This document shows positions 54,100 to 63,795 of a stretch of 64,000 nucleotides of DNA, piece by piece. The stretch is from NCBI GenBank assembly GCA_017134815.1, contig CP071032.1, positions 1,054,001 to 1,118,000 on the forward strand, in the 5' to 3' direction. Each line of letters begins with the position of its first letter. Position 1 is the stretch's first letter. Both the position numbers and the translations under genes were made by a program. The notes under the pieces are model-generated. The model did not search any database and was not told the origin of the DNA. It saw only the letters and a list, made by a program, of their open reading frames with translations. The stretch comes from Lentisphaerota bacterium (lineage in GTDB: Bacteria > Verrucomicrobiota > Lentisphaeria > Victivallales > Victivallaceae).

Positions 54100-56136
54100 A
54101 TGAGTCTCTTTAAACTGGTATCAAAATTCAAGCCTTCCGGAGACCAGCCCGAAGCGATACAAGCCCTGCTTGAAGGATTCAGCAAAGGCAGGTCCTGCCA
54201 GACTCTGCTTGGTGTAACCGGTTCCGGGAAAACCTTTACGCTGGCTAATACCATTGCTCAGCTTGACCGCCCGGTTCTGGTGCTCTCCCACAACAAAACC
54301 CTCGCAGCCCAGCTTTACAGCGAATTCAAATCGTTTTTCCCGGATAACGCAGTTGAATACTTTATCAGTTATTACGATTATTATCTGCCGGAATCATACA
54401 TACCGCAAACCGACACTTATATAGCCAAAGACGCCAGTATCAATGAAAACATTGAGAAACTGCGGTTGTCGGCCACGACATCCCTGCTTGAACGCAAGGA
54501 TGTCATTGTTGTCGCCAGTGTTTCATGCATATACGGTTTAGGCTCGCCGGAAGACTATGAGCACATGTGTGTGCCGGTAAAAGTCGGCGATAACATTGGT
54601 CGCGACGCATTGCTGCGCGGACTGGTCAATATTCAATATGAGCGCAATGACACCGCTCCTGAAAAAGGGCAGTTTCGGGTCAGGGGTGACACTGTAGATG
54701 TCTTCGAACCGCAGCGCGAAGAATTTGTCCGGGTTGAATTCTGGGGAGATGAAGTAGAAGCCATATCGCGTCATATCGTGGTCAGCGGAAAAATAAAAAA
54801 CCGCACTGACAAAGTCATGTTTTTCCCGTGCAAACATTTCGTCATGCCTCCGGAACGAATTGAAGCCGCTGTAACCGGAATAACCGAAGAAATGAAAAAA
54901 CAGGTGGAATATTTCGAAAGCAAAGGCCTGCTGGTCGAAGCCCAGCGTATTTACCAGAGGGTAAATTATGACCTTGAAATGATTCGTGAAATCGGTTACT
55001 GCTCCGGTATTGAAAATTACTCAATGTACCTGTCCAACCGCCAGCCGGGAAGCCGCCCGTTCTGCCTGTTTGACTTTTTTCCGGATAATATGATCACCGT
55101 CATTGATGAATCCCATGCCACGCTGCCGCAGCTGCGTGCCATGTACCGGGCAGACCGCAGCCGCAAACAGACTCTGGTCGAACATGGCTTCAGACTGCCG
55201 AGCGCGCTTGAAAACCGACCGTTAAAATTTGATGAATTCGAAAATCTGCATAACGACTGTATTTTTGTCTCGGCTACTCCGGGTGATTACGAAATTGAAC
55301 ACGGCGGCGCACCGATTGAGCAGGTAATACGACCTACCGGTCTGCTCGATCCGGTTGTAGAAATACGCCCGCTTGAAGGCCAGGTTGATGATGTCATCCA
55401 CGAAATAAGGGAAGCTTCAAAACGCCATGAACGGGTTCTGGTGACAACCTTGACGAAAAAAAGTTCAGAACGCCTTTCCGATTATCTCTGCGATCTTGGC
55501 ATTCGCTGCAGCTACCTGCATTCTGAACTTGACGCGCTGGAGAGAGTCAGAGTGCTTTCGCAGCTGCGGGAAGGCAGATACGAATGCGTCATTGGCATTA
55601 ACCTGCTACGGGAGGGAATCGACCTGCCGGAAGTTGCGCTGGTGGCTATCCTTGATGCAGACAAAGAGGGATTCCTGCGTTCGGAGCGTTCCCTGTTTCA
55701 GGTCTCAGGACGCGCTGCCAGAAACCAGGCAGGTAAAGTTATTCTCTATGCCGACAATGTCACTCCAAGTATTCGTAAACTGGTGGATACGACTAAAGAG
55801 CGGCGTAAAAAACAGAAGGCATATAATAAAACACATAATATTACCCCAAAAACTATCGAAAAGCCGCGCAGCATCACCATAAATGACGCTGTTGCCATGG
55901 AAAGCGGTGTGAAGTATTCTACCGCCGACGCTGTTTCAACTGTTTTTGAAGTAAATGAATCAAATGTCGATTTCGGCTCCAATCAGGTAAAAAATTTAAA
56001 GCCGAATGAACTGCAGGAATTAATAAGGGAACTTGAAGAGGAGATGATGAATGCGGCTGAATCACTAGAATTTGAGCGGGCCGCTGATCTTCGTGACCGA
56101 ATCAAAATGATCTCATCGGATCGCTTTGTAAAATAA
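54100..56136 (+). CDS. uvrB: UvrABC excinuclease subunit B
   Basis: UvrB verifies DNA damage handed over by UvrA and loads UvrC. The 678-residue protein has Walker A GVTGSGKT near its N terminus, the beta-hairpin region YYDYYLPESYIPQTDTYI, DESHATLPQLRAMYRADRSRKQ and the C-terminal helicase half with LREGIDLPEVALVAILDADKEGFLRS and QVSGRAARN. It ends in a UVR domain (IRELEEEMMNAAESLEFERAADLRDRI). The frame is open from 54064, but the ATG at 54100, giving MSLFKLVSKFKPSGDQPEAI, is the family start. Confidence 0.97.
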   Translation: MSLFKLVSKFKPSGDQPEAIQALLEGFSKGRSCQTLLGVTGSGKTFTLANTIAQLDRPVLVLSHNKTLAAQLYSEFKSFFPDNAVEYFISYYDYYLPESYIPQTDTYIAKDASINENIEKLRLSATTSLLERKDVIVVASVSCIYGLGSPEDYEHMCVPVKVGDNIGRDALLRGLVNIQYERNDTAPEKGQFRVRGDTVDVFEPQREEFVRVEFWGDEVEAISRHIVVSGKIKNRTDKVMFFPCKHFVMPPERIEAAVTGITEEMKKQVEYFESKGLLVEAQRIYQRVNYDLEMIREIGYCSGIENYSMYLSNRQPGSRPFCLFDFFPDNMITVIDESHATLPQLRAMYRADRSRKQTLVEHGFRLPSALENRPLKFDEFENLHNDCIFVSATPGDYEIEHGGAPIEQVIRPTGLLDPVVEIRPLEGQVDDVIHEIREASKRHERVLVTTLTKKSSERLSDYLCDLGIRCSYLHSELDALERVRVLSQLREGRYECVIGINLLREGIDLPEVALVAILDADKEGFLRSERSLFQVSGRAARNQAGKVILYADNVTPSIRKLVDTTKERRKKQKAYNKTHNITPKTIEKPRSITINDAVAMESGVKYSTADAVSTVFEVNESNVDFGSNQVKNLKPNELQELIRELEEEMMNAAESLEFERAADLRDRIKMISSDRFVK

Positions 56137-56195
56137 ATACAATTATTGCGGGCTATACCCTGCCCGGCTGAAATGCATAAATATATGGAGCTGCC

Positions 56196-58415
56196 ATGAA
56201 AGGAAAACAGGAAATTATCAGAAGCATAGCTGTCATGACTTCCGGCGGAGACGCCCAGGGCATGAACGCCGCCGTAAGGGCTGTCGTACGAACCGGCATC
56301 GCCGCCGGCTGCCAGGTTTATGCAATACGTGAAGGCTATCAGGGCATGGTTGATAATAATATTTGTGAAATGGACTGGGAAGATGTCAGCGGGATCCTGC
56401 AGTTGGGCGGAACCGCAATCGGCACCGCCAGATGCAATGCGTTCAGAGAACGTGAAGGACGCCTGAAAGCTGCTGAAAACCTGCTGAAAGCCGGTATAGA
56501 TAAAATTGTCATCATTGGTGGAGACGGAAGTCTGACCGGTGCCAATCAATTCCGGCAGGAGTGGCCGGAACTACTGGCCGAACTGGTCCGCAGGAGGAGA
56601 ATTGATGCCACAGCCATGCAGCAGCACCCTGAATTAAAAATTGTCGGTCTGGTCGGTTCCATTGACAATGACATGGCCAATACCGACATGACTATAGGGG
56701 CCGACTCCGCCCTGCACAGGATCACTGAAGCCATTGATGCTCTTAACAGTACTGCTCACAGTCACCAGCGGATTTTTGTGGTGGAAGTGATGGGGCGCAA
56801 CTGCGGCTACCTGGCGTTAATGAGCGGCATATCGACAGGCGCAAGCTATGTTTTTGTGCCGGAGTTTCCTCCTGAGGACGGCTGGGAGGAGCGGATGTGC
56901 GAGCTTTTGAGCAATGCCAGAAAAGCCGGCCGCCGCGACAGCATAGTTATTGTTGCCGAAGGCGCCCGTGACCGCCATCACAACCCGATTACTTCAAATT
57001 ATATTAAAGAGATACTTGACAAAGGCATGGGCATGGAGAGCCGGATAACTATTCTGGGACACGTTCAGCGCGGCGGTTCTCCAAGTGCCTTTGATCGCTA
57101 TATGAGTACAGCCTGCGGGGCGGAAGCAGTGTCCGAGCTGCTCGAGGAAAAAGCTCAGGATGAATCAAAGATAGTCGTCCTGCAGAACAACCGTATCAAA
57201 ACCGCTTCACTTATGGAATCAGTCCATAAAACCAGAAATATTTCTGAATGTATAAAGAACGGCGATTACGACAAAGCGGCTGAGCTGCGCGGCAGCAACT
57301 GGAATGTTATGAGTAAAATTCTGGAAACCATGTGCCGCGCCATGCCGCCTGAGCATAAAAAACACAGCAGGAGAATTGCCGTTATGACCTGCGGCTGGCC
57401 GGCTCCGGGCATGAATGACGCTATTCGCACCGCAGTCCGGATCGGCATGGCTGAAGGCCATAAAATGCTCGGTGTAAATAATGGAGTTGAAGGACTGATT
57501 AACGATGAAGTCAGAGAATTTGAGTGGATGGACGTTGAGGACTGGAACGGACGCGGCGGCTCTCACCTGGGAACTAATCGCAAGATACCGTCAGGCAGCG
57601 ACTTTCTGTATATTGCTGATGCCATTGTGCGCCATAAAATTAAAGGGATTCTGCTGATCGGCGGCTGGACCGGCTACCAGATTGCTCAGCAAATCAACCG
57701 GATGCGCCCGAAATATTCAGCTTTTGATATCCCGATTATCTGTATTCCGGCAAGTATCAACAACAACCTGCCCGGTTCGGAATTGTCTATCGGCGCGGAT
57801 ACCGCACTGAATACAATTGTGGAAGCCATCGACAAAATCAAGCAGTCAGCGGATACCGCACGCCGGGCATTTATTGTTGAGGTAATGGGACGGTACTGCG
57901 GATATCTGGCCCTGATGAGCGGACTGGCTACCGGAGCAGAGTTCATCTACCTGCATGAAAAAGGAGTCACACTGGAAATGATGCGCAAACATTTGAAAAA
58001 ACTCAGCGACAGTTTCAATCAGGACGATCGGTCAGTGGCCTTGATGATACGTAACGAAAAAGCCAATAATGCTTACACTACAGACTTTATGTGTCGCCTG
58101 TTTGATGAGGCTTCCGGGGAACTTTTTGATGTCCGTCGCAGTATTCTCGGTCCCATCCAGCAGGGAGGAAAACCTTCACCGTTTGACCGTATTCAGGCGG
58201 CAAGACTGGCTTACGAGGGAATGAACCAGATGTTCTCCCGCCTGAAAAAACACGAGACTGAAAGTGTTTTCATAGGACAGCGCGGCGGCAAAACCAGTGT
58301 ACACCCCGTAGCAAAACTGCACCGGATGGCTTCGCCAGCGGTGCAGCGGCCACATAAACAGTGGTGGGAAGAACTGCTCGACATGACCACTATGCTGGCT
58401 ATTCGCCCGCAGTAA
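56196..58415 (+). CDS. pfk: Two-half ATP-dependent 6-phosphofructokinase (eukaryote-like)
   Basis: This 739-residue protein contains two tandem PFK domains. The N-half has the ATP-type GGDGS (108-112) and catalytic SIDND (Asp157), with IGADSALHRITEAID and VEVMGRNCGYLAL. The C-half (from about 390) repeats the fold, but the corresponding blocks read GGWTG and SINNN, with Asn522 in place of the catalytic Asp, so it should be non-catalytic. Eukaryotic PFK has this same layout, a catalytic half and an allosteric half. The enzyme phosphorylates fructose 6-phosphate. It follows uvrB by 59 bases. Confidence 0.92.
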   Translation: MKGKQEIIRSIAVMTSGGDAQGMNAAVRAVVRTGIAAGCQVYAIREGYQGMVDNNICEMDWEDVSGILQLGGTAIGTARCNAFREREGRLKAAENLLKAGIDKIVIIGGDGSLTGANQFRQEWPELLAELVRRRRIDATAMQQHPELKIVGLVGSIDNDMANTDMTIGADSALHRITEAIDALNSTAHSHQRIFVVEVMGRNCGYLALMSGISTGASYVFVPEFPPEDGWEERMCELLSNARKAGRRDSIVIVAEGARDRHHNPITSNYIKEILDKGMGMESRITILGHVQRGGSPSAFDRYMSTACGAEAVSELLEEKAQDESKIVVLQNNRIKTASLMESVHKTRNISECIKNGDYDKAAELRGSNWNVMSKILETMCRAMPPEHKKHSRRIAVMTCGWPAPGMNDAIRTAVRIGMAEGHKMLGVNNGVEGLINDEVREFEWMDVEDWNGRGGSHLGTNRKIPSGSDFLYIADAIVRHKIKGILLIGGWTGYQIAQQINRMRPKYSAFDIPIICIPASINNNLPGSELSIGADTALNTIVEAIDKIKQSADTARRAFIVEVMGRYCGYLALMSGLATGAEFIYLHEKGVTLEMMRKHLKKLSDSFNQDDRSVALMIRNEKANNAYTTDFMCRLFDEASGELFDVRRSILGPIQQGGKPSPFDRIQAARLAYEGMNQMFSRLKKHETESVFIGQRGGKTSVHPVAKLHRMASPAVQRPHKQWWEELLDMTTMLAIRPQ

Positions 58416-58422
58416 TCAGGGA

Positions 58423-59226
58423 TTAATCGCGAAGAGCGATGGGATGAATATCCTCTTCGCGGATTCCGGCGTCAAGCGCCAGGGTTTTAAGCTCAAGAAC
58501 TCTGCAGATACTGGACAGCTGATGCGCGTCACTGCTGAATACAAATTTGCACCCGGCTTCGCGAGCCAGAGAAAGAATCCGGATCGGAACTTCACGACTG
58601 AAAAGCTTACCTCTTGATGGATTTCCCAGGTAGTGAGTAGTTATTTCAACCGCCTTGCCGCTTTCCGCGGTTTCGGCAAAAACTTCGTTAAAGGTGCGGT
58701 CACTGATCGCGGCTATTACATCCTCATAAATATCATAATAACCCATCGTCAGAAACGGGTGTGCCATAATATCGCCAAAGGGGCATTGAATCCCGCCCAG
58801 ATACATTTCCAGCATATGCCGGGCAAAATGTCTTGGTTTAAACTTTTTTGGCTGCGCCACCAGATCTCTCAAGTGAAAGTGGTCCGTTGCCAGCAGCACA
58901 AAATCCATTTCTGCAGCCAGTTCATCCGTTATACTGAACTTGTTCGGCGCTATAGTCTCAACCTCACAGCCTACCAGCACATCTAAATCCGAATTATCAA
59001 ACCTGAAAGCACTGCGCTTTAAATTTAGACAGCGATCTCTGCCCTGTCCCTGATAAAAGTCGTTAGGCATCAGTCCGGGGTTATCCCAGACATGGTCTGC
59101 CAGACCGATGCGCTCCAGCCCAAGCTCCCTGGCCTGCATTGCAATATTATCAATGGTCTGAAGCTCGTCCAGACAACACTTTGACGCAAATGTATGGATG
59201 TGCATATCGTGCTTTATTGACAGCAT
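58423..59226 (-). CDS. PHP-domain metal-dependent phosphoesterase
   Basis: This protein of about 268 residues has the PHP metal-binding pattern: HDMHIHT at its start, LADHVWD, CEVETIAP, LLATDHFHLRD, MAHPFL and VFSSDAHQLSS near the end. It may be a histidinol phosphatase-like or nucleotide phosphoesterase; the substrate is unknown. The frame is open back to 59406, but that segment overlaps the divergent kinase gene and lacks family character, so the ATG at 59226 with AAAGGTC upstream is preferred. Confidence 0.85.
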   Translation of the reverse strand: MLSIKHDMHIHTFASKCCLDELQTIDNIAMQARELGLERIGLADHVWDNPGLMPNDFYQGQGRDRCLNLKRSAFRFDNSDLDVLVGCEVETIAPNKFSITDELAAEMDFVLLATDHFHLRDLVAQPKKFKPRHFARHMLEMYLGGIQCPFGDIMAHPFLTMGYYDIYEDVIAAISDRTFNEVFAETAESGKAVEITTHYLGNPSRGKLFSREVPIRILSLAREAGCKFVFSSDAHQLSSICRVLELKTLALDAGIREEDIHPIALRD

Positions 59227-59335
59227 AAAAGACCTTTGCCTGTTAGCATTTTGACTTAAACGGGATATCTTAACGAAATTCGAGAGAAAACCTTTTGTCA
59301 CATAAATAATAGTTCCGGTTAGAGGTAATGTCCAG

Positions 59336-60313
59336 ATGACTGCAAAGAATTTCGACAACTTAACTCCCGATATATTAATAGCGGAGGTTGAAGCTGCTTT
59401 AGCCACCCCGATGACCGGGCTGGCAGCGCCGCTTCCCAGCTATATAAACCGGGTGTACGAACTTGAAACCGCAGACCACAGGCGGGTTATAGCAAAATTT
59501 TACCGGCCCGGTCGCTGGAATCGTCAAGCTGTCGAGGAGGAACATCGTTTTGTGCTGGACTGCGCTGCAGACGATATCCCGGTAATTGCCCCGCTGGAAC
59601 TGCCGCATGGGGGAACGCTGGCCCAAACTGAAGACGGCATTTTATTTACAGTTTTTCCCAAAAGATTTGGTCGGGAAATTGAGATTACTGATGATGAAAG
59701 CTGGAAACGACTCGGTATGATTGTAGCCAGGATGCATCTGGCCGGAGCCCGGGCGGAAGCCCCGGACCGGACCCTGCTTGATCCCCGGGCAACGACTGCA
59801 AACCAGCTTGAGCATCTGCTCAAAGGTAAATTCATTACCGCAATGTATGAACAGCCTTTTGAACGTGTTGTAAGAGAGTTACTGGAAGAAATAGATCCGT
59901 TATTTGACGATATTGAATACATCCGAATCCATGCTGACCTGCATCGGGCAAATATCCTCGAACGCCCTGGAGAAGGTCTGATGATAATCGATTTTGACGA
60001 TATGATGGAAGGCCCGCCAGTGCAGGATTTGTGGCTGCTGCTGCCGGAACATGTCCACAAATGCCGCCGAGAACTTGATTTGCTGCTCGACGGTTACTGC
60101 AGCCTGCGTGACTTTGAATTTGAAACTGTACGTCTGATTGAGCCACTCCGTGCCATGCGCATCATATATTTTCTGGACTGGTGCAGTACCCAGATAGATG
60201 ACTTCCGGTTTCAACACAACTTCCCTGACTGGGGCAGTGACGCTTTCTGGCGCCGTGAAACAGCCGACCTGCAGCATCAACTGGAACTTATTCGTGAATA
60301 TAGTTCTAATTAG
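59336..60313 (+). CDS. srkA: SrkA/YihE-type stress response kinase
   Basis: This 325-residue kinase-like protein matches the RdoA/SrkA family: SYINRVYELETADHRRVIAKFYRPGRWNRQAV holds the nucleotide-binding strands, VFPKRFGREIE lies in the middle, and RIHADLHRANILERP is the catalytic loop with MIIDFDDMMEGPPVQDLWLLLP as the metal-binding segment (DFDD). The family counters Cpx-type envelope stress and cell death in Escherichia coli by phosphorylating Ser/Thr. It is divergent from the PHP gene and followed 82 bases later by the methyltransferase/reductase fusion. Confidence 0.9.
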   Translation: MTAKNFDNLTPDILIAEVEAALATPMTGLAAPLPSYINRVYELETADHRRVIAKFYRPGRWNRQAVEEEHRFVLDCAADDIPVIAPLELPHGGTLAQTEDGILFTVFPKRFGREIEITDDESWKRLGMIVARMHLAGARAEAPDRTLLDPRATTANQLEHLLKGKFITAMYEQPFERVVRELLEEIDPLFDDIEYIRIHADLHRANILERPGEGLMIIDFDDMMEGPPVQDLWLLLPEHVHKCRRELDLLLDGYCSLRDFEFETVRLIEPLRAMRIIYFLDWCSTQIDDFRFQHNFPDWGSDAFWRRETADLQHQLELIREYSSN

Positions 60314-60395
60314 ATTTTTAGACTTTTTTTTGCAGCAAAACGGTGTACAGTAACGACTGTTTTAAATTTTATTTTAAGAAGTACAGGATGAGTAC

Positions 60396-62231
60396 ATGCG
60401 TGACCCCTTAAAAGAAAAACTTGATGATCATATAGTCATATTCGACGGCGGAGTCGGAACAGAGTTTTACAAGCGTGACTTTTTCGTCAATGCATCATAT
60501 GAAGGATTGTGCCTCAGCAACCCTGATATCGTAACCGAAATTCATAAAAAATATGTCGAGGCTGGTGCGGAAGTAATTACGGCAAACAGCTTCAGTGCCA
60601 ACAGCAATAAACTTGCGCGCCACGGCCTGGCCGAAAAAACAGTTGAAATCAATAAGGCGGCCATCAGGCTGGCAAAATCGGTCTGTGATGAAGACACAAT
60701 TGTTGCCGCATCAGTCGGACCAGTCGGTGAAAGTTCTTATAACCGGGTAATTAATAAGAAACGCGCAGTAGAGATACTCGGTGAACAGATCTGCGCACTC
60801 CAGGAAGCTGGCGCAGACTTTATAATGTGCGAAACTCTGGCGACTTTCAGAGATGTTGATTATGCTTATGCGGCGATTGAGGAATATGCTGAAATCCCGT
60901 TTATGTTCAGTTTTGTTGTCGACCGCAACCTTGAAACTCAGGATGGCGGACCACTGACCAAGTCACTGGCTCTTTTTGAAAAAGGCACTAAAAAACCCAC
61001 TGCCATCGGCATCAACTGCGGAATGGGAGCTGAAGGCATGCTTACTGCACTGGAACAGCTGCTGCCGATTACTAACTACCCGGTTATAGTTATGCCAAAT
61101 GCGGGCCTGCCTAAAAGTGTAGAAAACCGCATGATTTATATGTGCAGCCCGGAATACCTGACTACTTATGCAGTCCGTTATGTCAATCTCGGAGCCAGAG
61201 GTGTCGGCGGCTGCTGTGGTACCGGTCCGGAACATATCAGGGACATGGCACGCAGCATCAAGCCACTGGCAAAAACCCAGATTGAACATCAGCTGCAGGC
61301 TGTTGAGCATACCGATGAAATGCAGGAGCCTGTCCCACTGGAAAAGCGTTCAAAGTTTGCGGCAAAGCTTGCCCGCGGCGAGTTTGTAACTACTATTGAA
61401 ATAACTCCGCCCCGTGGATTTGACCTGGAGTCAACTATTGAAAAATCCATAAAGTGCCGTAATGCTGGAATTGACGCGATTAATATCCCGGACGGGCCTC
61501 GTGCCAGTTCCAGAATTTCACCGATTATTACCGCTATTGAAATTCAGCAGCGGGCGGATATCGAAGTAATTCTGCACTGCTGCTGCCGTGACAAAAACCT
61601 GATCGGGATGCAGGCGGATTTGCTTGGCTGTGCCAACAAGGGCATAAATAACATCCTGTTTATAACCGGAGACCCGCCGAAACTTGGTGATTACCCGTTT
61701 GCTTCAGCTGTATTCGATGTTGATTCAATCGGTATTTTGAAGGTGTGTGATAAACTCAACCATGGCCTGGATATCGGCGGCAAAAGCATTGGCTCCCCTA
61801 CCCCGATCTGCCCGGGAGCCGGAGCGGACCCGAATGCAATTGATATGGAGCGGGAACTTTCACGAATCCGTGAAAAAGTAGAATCAGGAGCTGAATTTAT
61901 CATCACTCAGCCGGTTTTCGTAACTGAACCGCTGCTGAAAATGATGGATGCTATCGCCGACTTGAAAGTTCCGGTAATTGCCGGCATCTGGCCGCTGGCC
62001 AGCTATCGCAATGCCGAATTCCTTAAGAATGAAGTACCAGGCGTCACTGTACCGGATTCCATAATGGAGCGCATGGCCGCGGTTGAAACCCGTGAAGAAC
62101 AACGTGCTACCGGCATTCAGATTGCCCGTGAAGCTGTTGCCGAGCTGCGTAATAAAGTACAGGGAGTACAGGTAAGTGCGCCGTTTGGAAATGTTGACAG
62201 CGCCATTGCCGTACTTAAAAATCAGCCTTGA
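60396..62231 (+). CDS. Bifunctional homocysteine S-methyltransferase/methylenetetrahydrofolate reductase
   Basis: This 611-residue fusion has an N-terminal cobalamin-independent homocysteine methyltransferase domain (residues 1-290) with FDGGVGTEFYKR, NSFSANSNKLARHGL and the zinc site GGCCGTGPEHI (Cys273, Cys274). A C-terminal MTHFR domain (about 310-600) begins FVTTIEITPPRGFDLE and contains HCCCRDKNLIGMQADLLG, LFITGDPPKLGDYPFASAVFDVDSIG and FIITQPVF. The pair reduces methylene-THF and methylates homocysteine to methionine. Similar fusions, such as Bacillus YitJ, are known. An AGGATG site precedes the ATG. Confidence 0.95.
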   Translation: MRDPLKEKLDDHIVIFDGGVGTEFYKRDFFVNASYEGLCLSNPDIVTEIHKKYVEAGAEVITANSFSANSNKLARHGLAEKTVEINKAAIRLAKSVCDEDTIVAASVGPVGESSYNRVINKKRAVEILGEQICALQEAGADFIMCETLATFRDVDYAYAAIEEYAEIPFMFSFVVDRNLETQDGGPLTKSLALFEKGTKKPTAIGINCGMGAEGMLTALEQLLPITNYPVIVMPNAGLPKSVENRMIYMCSPEYLTTYAVRYVNLGARGVGGCCGTGPEHIRDMARSIKPLAKTQIEHQLQAVEHTDEMQEPVPLEKRSKFAAKLARGEFVTTIEITPPRGFDLESTIEKSIKCRNAGIDAINIPDGPRASSRISPIITAIEIQQRADIEVILHCCCRDKNLIGMQADLLGCANKGINNILFITGDPPKLGDYPFASAVFDVDSIGILKVCDKLNHGLDIGGKSIGSPTPICPGAGADPNAIDMERELSRIREKVESGAEFIITQPVFVTEPLLKMMDAIADLKVPVIAGIWPLASYRNAEFLKNEVPGVTVPDSIMERMAAVETREEQRATGIQIAREAVAELRNKVQGVQVSAPFGNVDSAIAVLKNQP

Positions 62232-62384
62232 TTGCAGTTTACTTGAGAAACTAAGCTCTTGAAACTCATAATTTCTGGAAAGGCAGCGTTTTTTTTACAA
62301 CAAAAAATGCTATGAGTCATATATGTCGCGACATAATATTGGTTTGAGGTCAATACCGGCCGAGTTATGTTATAAAAAGTGAGC

Positions 62385-62439
62385 TTGACCGTTTTCATCC
62401 CGGTCAAATTAGAAAAATTATTCCCTGCCAGACAGGGAA
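62385..62439 (+). promoter_or_regulatory. Two hairpins in the leader of the aminotransferase gene
   Basis: TTGACCG (62385-62391) pairs with CGGTCAA (62401-62407), then TTCCCTG (62421-62427) with CAGGGAA (62433-62439), just before CCAGGAG, the ribosome site. A perfect 14-bp palindrome TATGTCGCGACATA lies upstream at 62322-62335. They may shape translation or mark a regulator site. Confidence 0.5.
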
Positions 62440-62459
62440 ATTAACTCCAGGAGACGACG

Positions 62460-63638
62460 ATGAAAAACTTGCAGGAAACCAAAGGAACGATGGGTGGCCT
62501 TACCCCGTCAGCAACTCTGGCAATCACCGCCGCCGCCAAAGCCTTGAAAGCCCAGGGCGTCGACGTATGCAGCATGTCAGCAGGCGAACCTGATTTTGAT
62601 ACTCCGGAAGTCATCAAACAGGCCGCTATCCAGGCACTGCATGATGGAAAAACCGGTTATACTCCGGCCAGCGGCCTTCCCGAGTTGAAAAAAGCCATTG
62701 CTGAAAAATTCCTTAAAGATAACGGCATTAAAACCACACCGGAACAGATTGTCATTGCTCCCGGCGCCAAGTTTTCTGTATTCACAGCCGTCGCTGCACT
62801 ATGCGGCCCGGGCGATGAAGTAATCATTCCGGCTCCTTTCTGGCTGAGTTACACTGAAATGGTCAAAGCTGCGGGTGCAACCCCGGTAATTATTCAGACA
62901 AAAGCAGAAAACAATTACGAAATTCTGCCGGAAGAGCTCGAAGCGGCCGTAACTGATAACACTCGACTGATGATTCTGACCACGCCGTCAAATCCGACCG
63001 GCGCAGTTTACCGCAAAGCTACCCTTGAAAAAATTGCTGAGATCGCAGTCAAAAATAATTTTATGGTCCTTGCCGACGAAATCTACGAAAAGCTGGTCTA
63101 TGATGCCGATAAACCGCACGTATCCATCGCTTCGCTGAATGATGAAATCAATGCTTTGACTATCACCGTCAACGGTTTCAGCAAGGCCTATGCCATGACC
63201 GGCTGGCGCCTCGGTTACCTGACCGCTCCGCTCTGGTTGACCAAAAAGATCAGTGCGTTCCAAAGTCATTCGACTTCTAACCCGACCACTTTTGCTCAGT
63301 ACGGTGGACTAAAAGCACTTGAAGCCGCTGATGCTGCAGTTGAAGAAATGCGTCAGGCTTTCGCGGTCCGTCGTGACCTTATTTACAGCTTGATCAGCGA
63401 AATTGACGGCATCTCCTGCATTCGCCCGCAAGGTGCTTTCTATATCCTCTGTGATATTTCAAGCTTCGGCCTCAGTGCCGCGGATTTCTGCAGTAAGCTG
63501 CTGGATGAAAAGAAAGTGGCCGCTATCCCTTGCGAAGCTTTCTCTGCTCCTGGCAACATTCGTTTGTCATACGCCTGCAGTGAAGAAAATATCCGTGAAG
63601 CTGTTGAACGCATAAAATCTTTCTGTGCTTCACTGTAA
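62460..63638 (+). CDS. Class I aspartate-type aminotransferase
   Basis: This 392-residue PLP enzyme of the AAT class I fold resembles bacterial aspartate/prephenate aminotransferases. Landmarks are CSMSAGEPDFDTPEVIKQAA, GKTGYTPASGLPELKKAIA, ILTTPSNPTGAVY, MVLADEIYEKLVYD and NGFSKAYAMTGWRLGYL, in which Lys242 forms the PLP Schiff base. The end, IRLSYACSEENIREAVERI, holds the substrate-binding Arg. It probably makes aspartate and may act on aromatic substrates. CAGGAG lies before the ATG. Two leader hairpins precede it. Confidence 0.94.
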   Translation: MKNLQETKGTMGGLTPSATLAITAAAKALKAQGVDVCSMSAGEPDFDTPEVIKQAAIQALHDGKTGYTPASGLPELKKAIAEKFLKDNGIKTTPEQIVIAPGAKFSVFTAVAALCGPGDEVIIPAPFWLSYTEMVKAAGATPVIIQTKAENNYEILPEELEAAVTDNTRLMILTTPSNPTGAVYRKATLEKIAEIAVKNNFMVLADEIYEKLVYDADKPHVSIASLNDEINALTITVNGFSKAYAMTGWRLGYLTAPLWLTKKISAFQSHSTSNPTTFAQYGGLKALEAADAAVEEMRQAFAVRRDLIYSLISEIDGISCIRPQGAFYILCDISSFGLSAADFCSKLLDEKKVAAIPCEAFSAPGNIRLSYACSEENIREAVERIKSFCASL

Positions 63639-63645
63639 TTTATGT

Positions 63646-63664
63646 GGGGGCTGTACAGGCCCCC
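63646..63664 (+). terminator. Hairpin after the aminotransferase gene
   Basis: The stem GGGGGC/GCCCCC has a 7-base loop (TGTACAG) and starts 8 bases past the stop. No T run follows, so it is a probable but weak terminator. Confidence 0.6.
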
Positions 63665-63795
63665 ATCCTCCATATACTCTTCCCCCCGGCGAATGAGGGT
63701 GCCAGTGCAGCACTACGGCCGTACAGGCCGCTGTAACTGACCTGCAGCCAGCTTGAAATGCAAATAAGGCATTGAGGGAGCTGCCTCCCTGATAC

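Noticed and set aside
59227-59406. N-terminal extension of the PHP protein
   Set aside because: It overlaps the start of the divergent srkA-like gene and shows no family residues; the ATG at 59226 matches the domain start.
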